From Achromobacter deleyi (GTDB taxonomy: Bacteria > Pseudomonadota > Gammaproteobacteria > Burkholderiales > Burkholderiaceae_B): a stretch of 64,000 nt of DNA. The notes under the pieces are model-generated. The model saw only the letters and a list, made by a program, of their open reading frames with translations. It made no database searches and was not told the DNA's origin. The stretch is taken from NCBI RefSeq assembly GCF_016127315.1, contig NZ_CP065997.1, forward strand, positions 2,728,001 through 2,792,000, given 5' to 3'. The position numbers were made by a program, and so were the translations under genes. This document shows, one piece after another, positions 42,058 to 50,557 of the stretch. Position 1 is the first letter of the stretch. Each line of letters begins with the position of its first letter.

Positions 42058-42077
42058 TGATAATGATTTACATTTGT
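42058..42077. promoter_or_regulatory. Fur box in the receptor/AraC divergent promoter
   Basis: TGATAATGATTTACA matches 12 of 14 fixed positions of the 7-1-7 Fur consensus, and the first nine bases of the 19-bp form (GATAATGAT) are exact. It lies in the A/T-rich centre between the divergent genes and should give iron repression of one or both. Confidence 0.75.
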
Positions 42078-42139
42078 ATTGCTACCCGGATCCGATCATT
42101 CCCGCCCGAATCGGATCAACTCTGCCTGGTGCGCGTCCC

Positions 42140-43063
42140 ATGAGTTCCGGCCTGATTCCGCTTTCCCGTGTCGTGATGGATACCTCGGTGCTGCGCCTGG
42201 GGCCCGGCAGCGTCTGCCGCATCACCCGCATGCCGCTGCAGGATGGCGCCGAGCTGGTCTACTGGCGCAGCGCCTTTCGCGAGGCCATGGACATCCCCCT
42301 GCAGGACGACAGCGACTACGTTCATTTCAGTTTCAACAGCCGCATGGACGGACGCGCCGCCTGCCACTTCGACGGCTGGGAGGGCGGCCGCGAGTTCGCG
42401 GTGCGCGAGGGCACCGGCACCATCAGCTACGGCCCGGGGCGGCGCGGCCACTACTGCCAGGAAGGCTGCCTGGACAACGTCACCGTGATGGTCAGGCCCG
42501 ACGTGCTGCGGCACTGGAGCCACGACCTGGAAGGCGACCTGGCCAGCGGCCTGGCGTCGGCGGCCTGCTTCCTGCATGGCCATGGCGGCGCCGAGCTGCG
42601 CGGCACCGCGCATCAGCTGGCGCAGGGCCTGGCCGGCGAGGGCGCGGCCAGCCGCCATGGGCTGTGGATGCAGGCCCAGTCGCTGTTGCTGGTGGGCCTG
42701 TTCCTGGAATCCTGCGGCCGGCCCCTGGCCGGTTTGCCGGTGGCCATGCAGCGCCGCATGGCGCGAGTGCACGAGCATCTGCTGGCCGACCTGAGCCGCG
42801 CGCCCAGCCTGGAGGCGCTGGCGCGCGAGGCGGACGTCAGCGTGCCGACCCTGGCGCGGGCGTTCCGCCGGCACTATGGCCGCAGCATCTACGACTGCTT
42901 CCAGCACGAACGCATGCAGCAGGCGCGGACCCAACTGCTGCGCGGACGGCTGTCGGTGGCGCACGTGGCGACGGACCTCGGCTACAGCAATCCCAGCCAT
43001 TTCTCGGCGGCGTTCCGCAAGCAGTTCGGCGTCAACCCGTCGGCCCTGCGGCGCGGCAGCTAA
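42140..43063 (+). CDS. AraC-family regulator (YbtA/PchR-like)
   Basis: Transcription activator of 307 aa. The C-terminal double helix-turn-helix is clear: SLEALAREADVSVPTLARAFRRHYG and LSVAHVATDLGYSNPSHFSAAFRKQFG. The N-terminal 200 residues are the likely ligand domain. In pyochelin and yersiniabactin systems such a regulator binds the ferric siderophore and activates receptor and transporter genes. I chose the ATG at 42140 since an upstream in-frame ATG at 42053 would place the Fur box inside the gene. Divergent from the receptor. Confidence 0.88.
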   Translation: MSSGLIPLSRVVMDTSVLRLGPGSVCRITRMPLQDGAELVYWRSAFREAMDIPLQDDSDYVHFSFNSRMDGRAACHFDGWEGGREFAVREGTGTISYGPGRRGHYCQEGCLDNVTVMVRPDVLRHWSHDLEGDLASGLASAACFLHGHGGAELRGTAHQLAQGLAGEGAASRHGLWMQAQSLLLVGLFLESCGRPLAGLPVAMQRRMARVHEHLLADLSRAPSLEALAREADVSVPTLARAFRRHYGRSIYDCFQHERMQQARTQLLRGRLSVAHVATDLGYSNPSHFSAAFRKQFGVNPSALRRGS

Positions 43064-43066
43064 CTG

Positions 43067-43100
43067 CCCTGGCGTCCGATTTTCCGGGATGACGCCAGGG
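43067..43100 (+). terminator. Hairpin after the AraC gene
   Basis: CCCTGGCGTC and GACGCCAGGG form a perfect 10-bp stem with a 14-nt loop starting four bases after the AraC stop codon. No T-run follows, so termination would need Rho or the stem may act as an mRNA 3' end stabiliser. Confidence 0.45.
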
Positions 43101-43125
43101 GCATCAGGCCTTGGGGCACGGTTTA

Positions 43126-43151
43126 TATAATATAGTCCCCTACACTATATT
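43126..43151 (+). promoter_or_regulatory. DmeR operator and -10 box
   Basis: TATAAT (43126-43131) overlaps an inverted repeat AATATAGT / ACTATATT separated by CCCCTAC. An A/T palindrome around a C-tract is the recognised operator form of RcnR/DmeR regulators. It lies 17 bp before dmeR. Confidence 0.8.
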
Positions 43152-43167
43152 TTTCCGCGCACCGACC

Positions 43168-43440
43168 ATGGCCCACACCATCCGCCAGAAAGAAAAGCTC
43201 ATCGCCCGCGTGCGCCGCATCCGCGGCCAGCTCGATGGCCTGGAACGCGCGCTCGAGACCGAGGCGGCCTGTGGCGAAGTGCTGCGCCAGCTGGCCTCGG
43301 CCCGCGGCGCGCTCAGTGGCCTGACGGCGGAAGTCATGCAGGGCCACCTCGACGAGCACATCGTGCATGCGCCGTCCGAGGCCGAGCGGGTCGAGGCGGC
43401 GCGCGAAATGATGGACGTGATCCGGGCCTACATGAAATAG
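43168..43440 (+). CDS. dmeR: Nickel/cobalt-responsive repressor DmeR (RcnR/CsoR family)
   Basis: All-helical metal sensor of 90 aa. His3, Cys35, His60 and His64 match the ligand set of the nickel/cobalt sensor RcnR; the formaldehyde sensor FrmR lacks the His at 64. The body (RVRRIRGQLDGLERAL) is typical. Metal binding would release it from the operator upstream and switch on dmeF, which follows after 52 bp. Start ATG at 43168 gives the diagnostic N-terminal MAH. Confidence 0.92.
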   Translation: MAHTIRQKEKLIARVRRIRGQLDGLERALETEAACGEVLRQLASARGALSGLTAEVMQGHLDEHIVHAPSEAERVEAAREMMDVIRAYMK

Positions 43441-43492
43441 CGCCCGCCGGCATGGGGCCGCCGGTTCAAGGCCCGCGAGCAGGAGCAATGCC

Positions 43493-44500
43493 ATGACTAC
43501 CCCCCCGACCCATGACCATGTCTTTCTCGGCCTCGACCACCGGCGCAACGAACGCCGGGTGTGGTGGGTCATCGCCCTGACGGCGGGCATGATGGTCGTC
43601 GAGATCATCGCCGGCAATCTCTACGGGTCGATGGCGCTGGTGGCCGATGGCTGGCACATGTCCACGCATGCCGGCGCCATGCTGATCACCGCGCTGGCCT
43701 ATGGCTACGCGCGCCGCCAGGCCCGCAATCCGCGCTTCACCTTCGGCACCGGCAAGCTGGGCGAGCTGGCCGGGTTCGCCAGCGCCATCGTGTTGGCCCT
43801 GATTGCCATGATCATCGGCTGGGACAGCCTGGCGCGGCTGGTCGATCCGGTGCCGATCCGCTTCGACGAGGCCATCGCCATCGCCGCGGCGGGGCTGGTG
43901 GTCAACCTGGTGTCGGCCTGGCTGCTGCGGGACGACCATGGCCACGCCCATGGTCACGCGCCGCACGATCATCATGATCACGAACACCTGCATGAACACG
44001 GCCACGAACACGATCGTGCCCACGGCCATGAGCCCGTCCACGCGCACGGCGCGGCGCATGGCGGACCGCAACAGACCCACGACAACAACCTGCGCTCGGC
44101 CTACGTCCACGTGCTGGCCGATGCCTTGACCTCGGTGCTCGCCATCGTGGCGCTGCTGGCGGGCCGCAGCTACGGCTGGCTATGGGCGGATCCGGCGATG
44201 GGCGTGGTCGGCGCGCTCGTCATCGCGCGCTGGTCGTGGGGCCTGATCCGTGATTCCGGCACCGTGTTGCTCGACGCCACGCCGCAAAGCGGCAAGATGC
44301 GGCGCGACATCGAACAGGCGCTGGATGCGGGCGACGGCGAGATCGCCGACCTGCACGTCTGGCAGGTCGGCCCGGGCCACTATGCCGCGATCGTCTCGCT
44401 GGTCACGCGCCATCCGCGCGACAGCGCGTTCTACAAGGCCAAGCTGGCGCATATCGCCGGCCTGTCGCATCTGACGGTGGAGACGCAAGCCTGCCCGTGA
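43493..44500 (+). CDS. dmeF: Cation diffusion facilitator DmeF
   Basis: Inner-membrane metal/proton antiporter of 335 aa. Six membrane segments are seen, with the zinc/cobalt site HMSTHAG / DGWH in helix II and HVLADALTS in helix V. A histidine-rich loop of about 50 residues (DDHGHAHGHAPHDHHDH onward) lies between helices IV and V, and a cytoplasmic ferredoxin-like domain ends the protein. DmeF proteins export cobalt and nickel. Expressed with dmeR. Confidence 0.93.
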   Translation: MTTPPTHDHVFLGLDHRRNERRVWWVIALTAGMMVVEIIAGNLYGSMALVADGWHMSTHAGAMLITALAYGYARRQARNPRFTFGTGKLGELAGFASAIVLALIAMIIGWDSLARLVDPVPIRFDEAIAIAAAGLVVNLVSAWLLRDDHGHAHGHAPHDHHDHEHLHEHGHEHDRAHGHEPVHAHGAAHGGPQQTHDNNLRSAYVHVLADALTSVLAIVALLAGRSYGWLWADPAMGVVGALVIARWSWGLIRDSGTVLLDATPQSGKMRRDIEQALDAGDGEIADLHVWQVGPGHYAAIVSLVTRHPRDSAFYKAKLAHIAGLSHLTVETQACP

Positions 44501-44516
44501 GGAGCGGCCCGCAGGC

Positions 44517-45626
44517 TCACTCGCAGGCCTTCGCGTCGCGCCGCGCCGGATCGACGCAGCGGCTCCAGGCCTGCGCGTCCAGTGCCGTCACGGGCAGGAA
44601 GCGGGTCATGTCATGCACGTACAGGAAGACCCGCCCCGGCGTTTCCCGCAAGGCCTGGTGGAACGGCGCGATCTGCGCCGCATCCAGCACCACGCGGCCC
44701 TGGGCATTGCTCTTGCCTTTCAGCAGGACCGTCTGCACTTGCGGGTCCCACGAAGGCAAGGCATCGCCCTCGACCGTGTCGGCCGGCACGCGCACCACGC
44801 GCCACGGTTCGTCGGGGATCTCGGTGATGACGACCGGCGACGCGCCGGGCGCCACCGGCAGGATCCGGTCTTGTGGGTCGGGCGGCAGCGCATAGGCGAT
44901 CAGCGCGCCGTCCCGGTCGGGGTCGGGACGCGAGCGGTAGACCGCACGCGTGCTGCCATCGGGGTTCAGGCTGCGCACCACCGTGCCGAGCGGCCCGGCG
45001 CGCTGGTCGATGGCGCGCAGCAGCGTGCCGCCGTCGTCGCGCACGTAGTACACCGGCCGCGACGGCGTGCCCCCGCAGCCGTCCTGGAACACGGCCGTGA
45101 CGCGGCCCTGGGCGTCGCGGGTGACGCAGGCCTGTTGCAGCGCGCTCTGGCCATGGCGCGCCGACGTGAATTCGGCATAGGCCGCCAACCGGTTCCCGGC
45201 ATCGTAAGCGAGCCGGTAGCCGCCATCCTCGACCTGGCGTCCGCGCACCTGCCGGTAGCGGTCGATGCGGCACAGCCGGCCGTCGGCGTCCCGCTGCAAC
45301 ACGGTCATGCCGGGGGCGCCGGCGGGGCTGGCGTAGACGCTCCAGTCCACCGCGTCGGTCCAGATACGCGGCGTGAGGTCGCCATCCTCGGCCACCGCGA
45401 TCAGCCGGGTGTCGGCCTGCACGCGTTCTCCATGCAGGCCCAGCAACACGCGCGGGCCGTCCAGCGACAGCGCCAGCGGCTGGGGGCGCAGCGCGACGCC
45501 CGCCGGCTCGGCGCCGAAAGACGTGTCGATGGGCGCGCAGGCGGCCCAGCCCAGGGCGGGGGCGGCGGCCAGCAGCAGGGCGCCGAGGTTGCGCTGCCAG
45601 CGCCGGGACATCGTTGCGTCAGCCAT
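44517..45626 (-). CDS. Secreted protein of unknown function
   Basis: Protein of 369 aa with a signal peptide (NLGALLLAAAPALGWAAC). The mature part contains YD/RHS-like short stretches such as LAYDAGNRLAAYAEF and a later QVQTVLLKGKSNAQGRVVLD, but I cannot assign a family. Cysteines are few and paired (CRID, DGCGG). The start at 45626 overlaps the end of the preceding gene by 8 bp; an ATG at 45611 is the alternative. Two-gene operon with 45619-46263. Confidence 0.72.
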   Translation of the reverse strand: MADATMSRRWQRNLGALLLAAAPALGWAACAPIDTSFGAEPAGVALRPQPLALSLDGPRVLLGLHGERVQADTRLIAVAEDGDLTPRIWTDAVDWSVYASPAGAPGMTVLQRDADGRLCRIDRYRQVRGRQVEDGGYRLAYDAGNRLAAYAEFTSARHGQSALQQACVTRDAQGRVTAVFQDGCGGTPSRPVYYVRDDGGTLLRAIDQRAGPLGTVVRSLNPDGSTRAVYRSRPDPDRDGALIAYALPPDPQDRILPVAPGASPVVITEIPDEPWRVVRVPADTVEGDALPSWDPQVQTVLLKGKSNAQGRVVLDAAQIAPFHQALRETPGRVFLYVHDMTRFLPVTALDAQAWSRCVDPARRDAKACE

Positions 45627-46263
45627 GTTGCTGGTCGTCCACGAAGCGCACCACGTTCCAGTATTCCCGCGTCATGGCGCCCAGCCGCAGGCGCGGGCCA
45701 TCGTCGAACACCAGGAAGGGATAGACGCCGCGCTCGAGCGTGCCGTCGGGGGGCAGGCGATAGGGCTTGGCGGCATCCGGGTTGTTGAAATAGCGTTCCA
45801 GCTGGCCGCCGCCGTCGATGTGCAGGTACCACGCCCGCAGTTGCAGCGGCGCCTTGCCCGGCGGCGTGTCGGTGTAGGGGCCGCCGTCGCCCGCCACCAC
45901 CGATTGCCGCAGGAGGCCGAGCAGCAGGCGCGTCGGCCCCTGGAACACGATTTCGCCCGACACGGCGCCGGCCGGTTGCGCCGCCAGCTGGCGCACGAAG
46001 GCCACCGCGCGCGAGGACGGCACCACGGTATCGGCGAAGAGGCGCTCGACGTCGGCGTCGGTGGGATTGGGCAGGGCGGCCAGCCGGCGCAGGTCGCGCT
46101 CGAAGTCGCCGAGCCATTGTTGGTAGCGCTGCGTCTGGGCCTGGCGATCGAAGGCCTGAGCGGCAGGGGCGCAGGCCAGCCACAGCAGTGCCGCGACGCA
46201 GCAGAGCGCGCGGCGCAGGCGATGGGTGGCGAGACGCGGCAACGCCAGCGAGGGGGAGGTCAT
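45619..46263 (-). CDS. Secreted protein of unknown function
   Basis: Protein of 214 aa with signal peptide (CCVAALLWLACAPAAQAF). The mature domain starts with a helical region QRYQQWLGDFERDLRRLAALPNP and continues with a beta-rich part (LQLRAWYLHIDGGGQLERYF). No recognised family. It is translationally coupled to the second secreted unknown downstream, and the pair may form one exported complex; that is a guess from overlap. Confidence 0.72.
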   Translation of the reverse strand: MTSPSLALPRLATHRLRRALCCVAALLWLACAPAAQAFDRQAQTQRYQQWLGDFERDLRRLAALPNPTDADVERLFADTVVPSSRAVAFVRQLAAQPAGAVSGEIVFQGPTRLLLGLLRQSVVAGDGGPYTDTPPGKAPLQLRAWYLHIDGGGQLERYFNNPDAAKPYRLPPDGTLERGVYPFLVFDDGPRLRLGAMTREYWNVVRFVDDQQHG

Positions 46264-46461
46264 GCCGGTGGACTCCTGCGGGAGGACGGGATGCCCGGGA
46301 TTATGCGCAGAGCCGTGGCGGTCTGTCACCCCGGGGGGATCGCCGCCGCGGGGCGCGGGATATTCGCCAACGCTTCGTAACGTCTGCGCACCGGGGCCGG
46401 CGTTATGCTCGATTGGGTGGCATTTTTCCGTTCGCGTGTCGTTTCTCATCGCAGGAGACCG

Positions 46462-46944
46462 ATGATGATCAGCAAGAATACGATTTGCCTCTGGTACGAC
46501 CGTGACGCGCTGGACGCGGCGCGGTTCTATGCGCAGACCTTTCCCGACAGCGCCGTGGGCCGCGTGATGCATGCGCCCGCCGACTATCCGTCGGGGCGCG
46601 AGGGCGATGTGCTGACGGTGGAGTTCACCGTTGCCGGCATTCCCTGTCTTGGCCTGAACGGTGGGCCCGGCATCCTGCACAACCAGGCCTTCTCATTCCA
46701 GGTCGCGACCGACGACCAGGCCGAGACCGACCGCCTGTGGAACGCGATCGTCGGCAATGGCGGCCAGGAAAACGTGTGCGGCTGGTGCCAGGACCGCTGG
46801 GGCCTGTCCTGGCAGATCACGCCGCGCGTGCTGACCGAAGCGCTGGTGTCGCCGGACCGCGCCGCCGCTAGGCGCGCCTTCGAAGCCATGATGCAGATGG
46901 GCAAGATCGACGTCGCCGGCATCGAGGCGGCGGTGCGCGGCTGA
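46462..46944 (+). CDS. VOC-superfamily PhnB-like protein
   Basis: Cytoplasmic protein of 160 aa of the glyoxalase/bleomycin fold, PhnB subgroup. It begins TICLWYDRDALDAARFYAQTFPDS and contains VEFTVAGIPCLGLNGGP and ENVCGWCQDRWGLSWQITP, blocks typical of proteins often labelled 3-demethylubiquinone methyltransferase-like. The metal-ligand set is incomplete and the reaction is unknown. ATG 46462 has GGAGA four bases upstream. It stands alone. Confidence 0.85.
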   Translation: MMISKNTICLWYDRDALDAARFYAQTFPDSAVGRVMHAPADYPSGREGDVLTVEFTVAGIPCLGLNGGPGILHNQAFSFQVATDDQAETDRLWNAIVGNGGQENVCGWCQDRWGLSWQITPRVLTEALVSPDRAAARRAFEAMMQMGKIDVAGIEAAVRG

Positions 46945-46992
46945 CGCGCGCCCCGGTGGCGCAACCGTTACCGCCTCGCCGCGAGACGGCGA

Positions 46993-47782
46993 TCAATCCG
47001 CCGGCAGCCCGAACGCCTCGCGCAGCGCCGCGCCCGCCAGGTCGAACAGGCGGCGGGCGTCGGGCGTGAGTCCCAGCATGTGGATGCACGCATGCACCAT
47101 GCCCGGCAGCAGTTCGTCGCGCGCCGCCACGCCGGCCTGCCGCAGCCGTTCGGCGTAGGCCAGGCCCTCGTCGCGCAGCGGATCGTATTCACAGATCAGC
47201 AGCGTCGCCGGCGGCAGGCCGGCCAGGTCGGCGCGCAGCGGCGAGGCATACGGCGAGGCGCCGTCGCGCTCATTGACCAGGTAGGTGAACCAGCAGTAGC
47301 GCATCACGGCCTCCGTCGCCGCCGATGGCGAGGCGGGCGGGGTCGATGCCCAGCATGCCGGCATGGGCCGCCACCCAGGTCAGCGCCGCGTACACGTCCT
47401 CCAGCGGAATCGGGAACTTGCTTTCCGGCGCCAGGCGGTAGTCGACCGACAGCACCTTGCAGCCGGTGGCGTTGGCCAGCGCGCGGCAGGGGTTGTCGTA
47501 GACCTCCAGCGAGCACTGGAACCAGCCGCCGCCATGCGCGTACACCAGCGCCGGCAACACCGCGCCGGGCGTCGCGCCATTCGGCGTATAGGCGCGCACC
47601 CGCAGCGGATGGCCGCCATGGCCGGGCACGATGTGGGTCTCGATGGCTGCCACCGGTTCCAGCGGTCCCTGCAAGGCGCGCAGGCCGGTTTCGGTGGCCG
47701 CGCGTTGCGCCTGCAGGTCCAGCGGCGCGGCGGCCGATGACAGGCGCCGCAGATAGGCGTCGATATGCGGATCCAGGGGCAT
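46993..47782 (-). pseudogene. Alpha/beta hydrolase (HSL-type esterase) disrupted by internal deletion
   Basis: Two frames together cover an HSL/GDXG esterase. The first (from ATG 47782) has HGGGWFQCS and SVDYRLAPESKFPIPLEDVYAAL and reaches IGGD at the nucleophile elbow. There the GDSAGG motif is absent and the frame shifts. The second frame resumes at MRYCWFTYL and continues RDGASPYASPLRADLAGLPPATL, CEYDPLRDEG and MVHACIHM. Roughly 70-80 residues including the catalytic serine are missing at about 47310-47335, so the product should be inactive. It is the last gene behind 47785 and 48719. Confidence 0.8.
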
Positions 47783-47784
47783 GC

Positions 47785-48669
47785 TCAGCCCGCCTTCGAC
47801 AGGAACGGCAGCAGGTGCGCGAGGAATTCCTCGGGGCACTCCTCCGTCACGAAGTGGCCGCAGTCGGCAATGATGGCGCCGCGCACGTCGAGCGCATTGC
47901 GCTGCATGGTGACCAGCGGCGCGTCGCGGGTGGCGTGTTCGGCGCCGATGGCCAGCACCGGCATCGGCAGCGGGGTGCGGGCGCGCTCGCCGTTCTGGCG
48001 CACGGTCTCGGGGATGGCGCGGTAGTAGGCGAAGCCGGCGCGCAGTCCGCCCGGCGCGGCGTAGGCGTCGATGTAGGCCTGCGCGGCGACGCGGTCGCGG
48101 CGGTGCGACCACTTGTCGAACATGTACGTCAGGTAGGCCTGTTCACGGCCCGCGATCAGCGCCTCGGGCAGGTCGGGCAGGCGGTTGAACATGAAGTGCC
48201 ACAGGAAGATGTTGTCCTCCGGCGGCGCGAAGATGGTGGGCTCGGGCGCCAGGCCGGGGATCACCGCTTCGGTCAGCGCCAGGCGCGTGACCGCGCCGGG
48301 GAAATCGCTGGCCAGCGCATAGGCGACCCACATGCCGATGTCGTGGCCCACGACTTGGTAATGCGCGTGGCCGAGCTGCGCCATCAGCTGATGCAGGGTG
48401 GCGGCGATGGCGCCGGTGTCGTAGCCGGTCTGCGGGCGATCCGAATCGCCGGTGCCGGGCGGATCCACCGCAATGGCCTGGTAGCCCTGGCCGGCCAGCG
48501 CGTGCATCACGTGGCGCCAGGTAAGCCAGGTCTGCGGCCAGCCGGGGATGAGCAGCACCGGCGTGCCGGTGCCGGCGACGGCGCAATGCAGGCGCGCGCC
48601 GTTCACCATTACATAGCGATGCGAGAAATCCGCGCCGGGCGGCAGGTAGGCGTCGTGGGGGTGTGTCAT
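47785..48669 (-). CDS. Alpha/beta hydrolase, epoxide hydrolase / dehalogenase-like
   Basis: Hydrolase of 294 aa. After a short N-terminal segment come the oxyanion-hole motif IPGWPQTWLTW and the nucleophile elbow VVGHDIGMW, with aspartate as nucleophile as in epoxide hydrolases and haloalkane dehalogenases. AIGAEHATRD and CGHFVTEECPEEF give the acid and histidine. Cap residues resemble the epoxide hydrolase-related group. The ATG at 48669 is chosen; the gene follows the TIM-barrel isomerase by about 50 bp and ends 2 bp before the pseudogene. Confidence 0.85.
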   Translation of the reverse strand: MTHPHDAYLPPGADFSHRYVMVNGARLHCAVAGTGTPVLLIPGWPQTWLTWRHVMHALAGQGYQAIAVDPPGTGDSDRPQTGYDTGAIAATLHQLMAQLGHAHYQVVGHDIGMWVAYALASDFPGAVTRLALTEAVIPGLAPEPTIFAPPEDNIFLWHFMFNRLPDLPEALIAGREQAYLTYMFDKWSHRRDRVAAQAYIDAYAAPGGLRAGFAYYRAIPETVRQNGERARTPLPMPVLAIGAEHATRDAPLVTMQRNALDVRGAIIADCGHFVTEECPEEFLAHLLPFLSKAG

Positions 48670-48718
48670 GAGTCTTGGGATATAGGCAAGTATTGGAGGG
48701 GGAACGTGCGCGCGCAAA

Positions 48719-49774
48719 TCAGGCGATGCCCAGCAGCGCATTGATCTGGCGCTGGTCGATGGCGGCGCCGGCGAAGTCGTCGAAGATCTTGCCGGTGACC
48801 GGGATGATGTGCTGCTGGATGAACGCCGCGCCTTCGCGCGCGCCGGCTTCCTGGTCCTTCAGGCAGCATTCCCATTCCAGCGTGGCCCACCCGGCGTAGT
48901 CGTGGTGCGCGAGCCTGGAGAAGATCGCCTTGAAGTCGACCTGGCCATCGCCCAGCGAGCGGAAGCGGCCGGCGCGGTCGCCCCACGACTGGTAGCCGCC
49001 GTAGATGCCCTGGCGTCCGCTCGGATTGAACTCGGCATCCTTCACATGGAACATGCGGATGTGGTCCTTGTAGATGTCCAGGTAATCCAGGTAGTTCAAC
49101 TGCTGCAGCACGAAGTGGCTGGGGTCGAACAGGATGGCGCAGCGGGCATGGCGGCCGACGCGCTCGTGGAACATCTCGAACGTGATGCCGTCGTGCAGGT
49201 CCTCGCTGGGGTGGATCTCGTAGCACAGGTTCACGCCCTGCTCATCGCAGGCGTCCAGCACCGGGCGCCAGCGCCGCGCCAGTTCGTCGAACGCGGTCTC
49301 GATCAGGCCGACCGGCCGTTGCGGGAACGGGAACAGGTAGGGCCAGGCGAACGACCCCGAGAACGTGCCCATGTCGGTCAGGCCCAGGCGGCGCGAGGCC
49401 TGCGCCGCCAGCAGCAGCTGGTCGTGGGCCCATTGGGTGCGGGCCAGCGCATTGCCGCGCACCGCCGCCGGCGCGAAGGTGTCGAACATCGCTTCATAGG
49501 CCGGATGCACGGCCAGCAGCTGGCCGAAGATGTGGGTGGTCAGCTCGCTGATGACCAGTCCATGGCTGGCCAGCATGCCGGTGATCTCGTCGCAATAGTC
49601 CTGGCTGGACGCGGCCAGCGCCACGTCGAACAGGCGCGCGTCCCAGGCCGGAATCTGCAGGGCCTTGAAGCCCAGGCTCGCCGCCCATTCGGCGATGGCG
49701 GGCAGGCTGTTGAACGGCGCGGCGGCGTCGCTGAATTGCGCCAGGTGGATGCTGGGGCCTTTGAGGGTTTTCAT
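48719..49774 (-). CDS. Sugar phosphate isomerase/epimerase family (AP endonuclease 2 fold)
   Basis: Enzyme of 351 aa with a xylose-isomerase-like TIM barrel. Metal-site residues are suggested by NLCYEIHPSEDLHDG, ILFDPSHFVLQ, IRMFHVKDAEFNPSG and ATLEWECCL, each a barrel strand end with Glu, Asp or His. The family acts on sugars and inositol catabolites. First gene of a leftward operon with two hydrolases, divergent from a TetR regulator with a perfect palindrome between them. Confidence 0.87.
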   Translation of the reverse strand: MKTLKGPSIHLAQFSDAAAPFNSLPAIAEWAASLGFKALQIPAWDARLFDVALAASSQDYCDEITGMLASHGLVISELTTHIFGQLLAVHPAYEAMFDTFAPAAVRGNALARTQWAHDQLLLAAQASRRLGLTDMGTFSGSFAWPYLFPFPQRPVGLIETAFDELARRWRPVLDACDEQGVNLCYEIHPSEDLHDGITFEMFHERVGRHARCAILFDPSHFVLQQLNYLDYLDIYKDHIRMFHVKDAEFNPSGRQGIYGGYQSWGDRAGRFRSLGDGQVDFKAIFSRLAHHDYAGWATLEWECCLKDQEAGAREGAAFIQQHIIPVTGKIFDDFAGAAIDQRQINALLGIA

Positions 49775-49820
49775 GCTGTGGTCTGCCTTTCGTTTGCCGG
49801 ATATCGGCTTGAGTCAATTG

Positions 49821-49836
49821 TTTGTCGAACGACAAA
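49821..49836. promoter_or_regulatory. Perfect palindromic operator between isomerase and tetR
   Basis: TTTGTCG-AA-CGACAAA is an exact 7-bp inverted repeat with a 2-bp centre, in the divergent promoter region and next to TTGACT on the minus strand (49817-49812). It is the natural target for the TetR-family protein encoded at 49940. Confidence 0.7.
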
Positions 49837-49939
49837 GAATAGACCGAAACCGGCGCGCGACGCAAGCGCATGCGCGCCGGAGTGCCCGGAGCGGCGCGGC
49901 GCTACACTACGAAAACACGCAACTCATCAGGCATGGCAC

Positions 49940-50539
49940 ATGGCAGGCAGACCCAGGGAATTCGACCGCGACCTCGCATTGCAGCAGGCGATGCTGGCCT
50001 TCTGGCAGCATGGCTACGAGGGCACGTCGATGGCCGATCTGGTGGCCGCCACCGGCCTGGCCTCGGCCCGCCTGTATGCGGCGTTCGGTTCCAAGGAAGG
50101 CCTGTTCCGCGAAGCGGTCGAGCGCTACGAGGCGGGCGACGGCGCCTTCGCCGAACACGCATTGCAGTCGGCGGACGTGCGCGAGGCCGTCGAGAAAATG
50201 CTGCTGGAGGCCGTGTCGACCTACACGCGCCGCGGCCGGCCGCAGGGCTGCATGGTGGTCAGCGCCGCCACCAACTACGCCGCCGAAAACGAAGCCGTGA
50301 TGCGCTGGCTGGCCTCGCACCGCAAGGCGCGCACGCAATCCATCATCGACCGCCTCGAGGCCGCGCAGCGCGATGGCGCGCTCAAGCCCGGCACCGACGT
50401 GCAGGCCTTGGGCGACTACTACGCCGCGCTGCTGCACGGCCTGTCGGTGCAGGCGCGCGATGGCGTGGGCAAGGCCCGGCTGCTGGCCCTGATCGCGCCG
50501 TCGCTGGCGCCGCTGGCGGCCGCGATGCGCGCGGCCTGA
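49940..50539 (+). CDS. TetR-family transcriptional regulator
   Basis: Repressor of 199 aa. The N-terminal helix-turn-helix reads ALQQAMLAFWQHGYEGTSMADLV, then GLASARLYAAFGSKEGLFREAVERY. The C-terminal domain is of the AcrR/TetR_C type with AVSTYTRRGRPQGCMVVSAAT, seen in regulators near oxidoreductases. The ATG at 49940 gives MAGRPREFD, a usual N-terminus; in-frame codons upstream belong to a long open frame antisense to the isomerase. Divergent from 48719. Confidence 0.88.
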   Translation: MAGRPREFDRDLALQQAMLAFWQHGYEGTSMADLVAATGLASARLYAAFGSKEGLFREAVERYEAGDGAFAEHALQSADVREAVEKMLLEAVSTYTRRGRPQGCMVVSAATNYAAENEAVMRWLASHRKARTQSIIDRLEAAQRDGALKPGTDVQALGDYYAALLHGLSVQARDGVGKARLLALIAPSLAPLAAAMRAA

Positions 50540-50557
50540 TCGCCCCGCGCTGGACTG

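Noticed and set aside
43932..44070. Short tandem CATGACCACG-like repeats in the plus strand
   Set aside because: They are codons of the histidine-rich loop of DmeF, not a CRISPR array or regulatory repeat.
48809..49939. Plus-strand frame leading into the TetR gene, suggesting a fusion protein
   Set aside because: It lies antisense to the well-supported isomerase gene and has typical GC-rich shadow composition; the TetR N-terminus begins at 49940.
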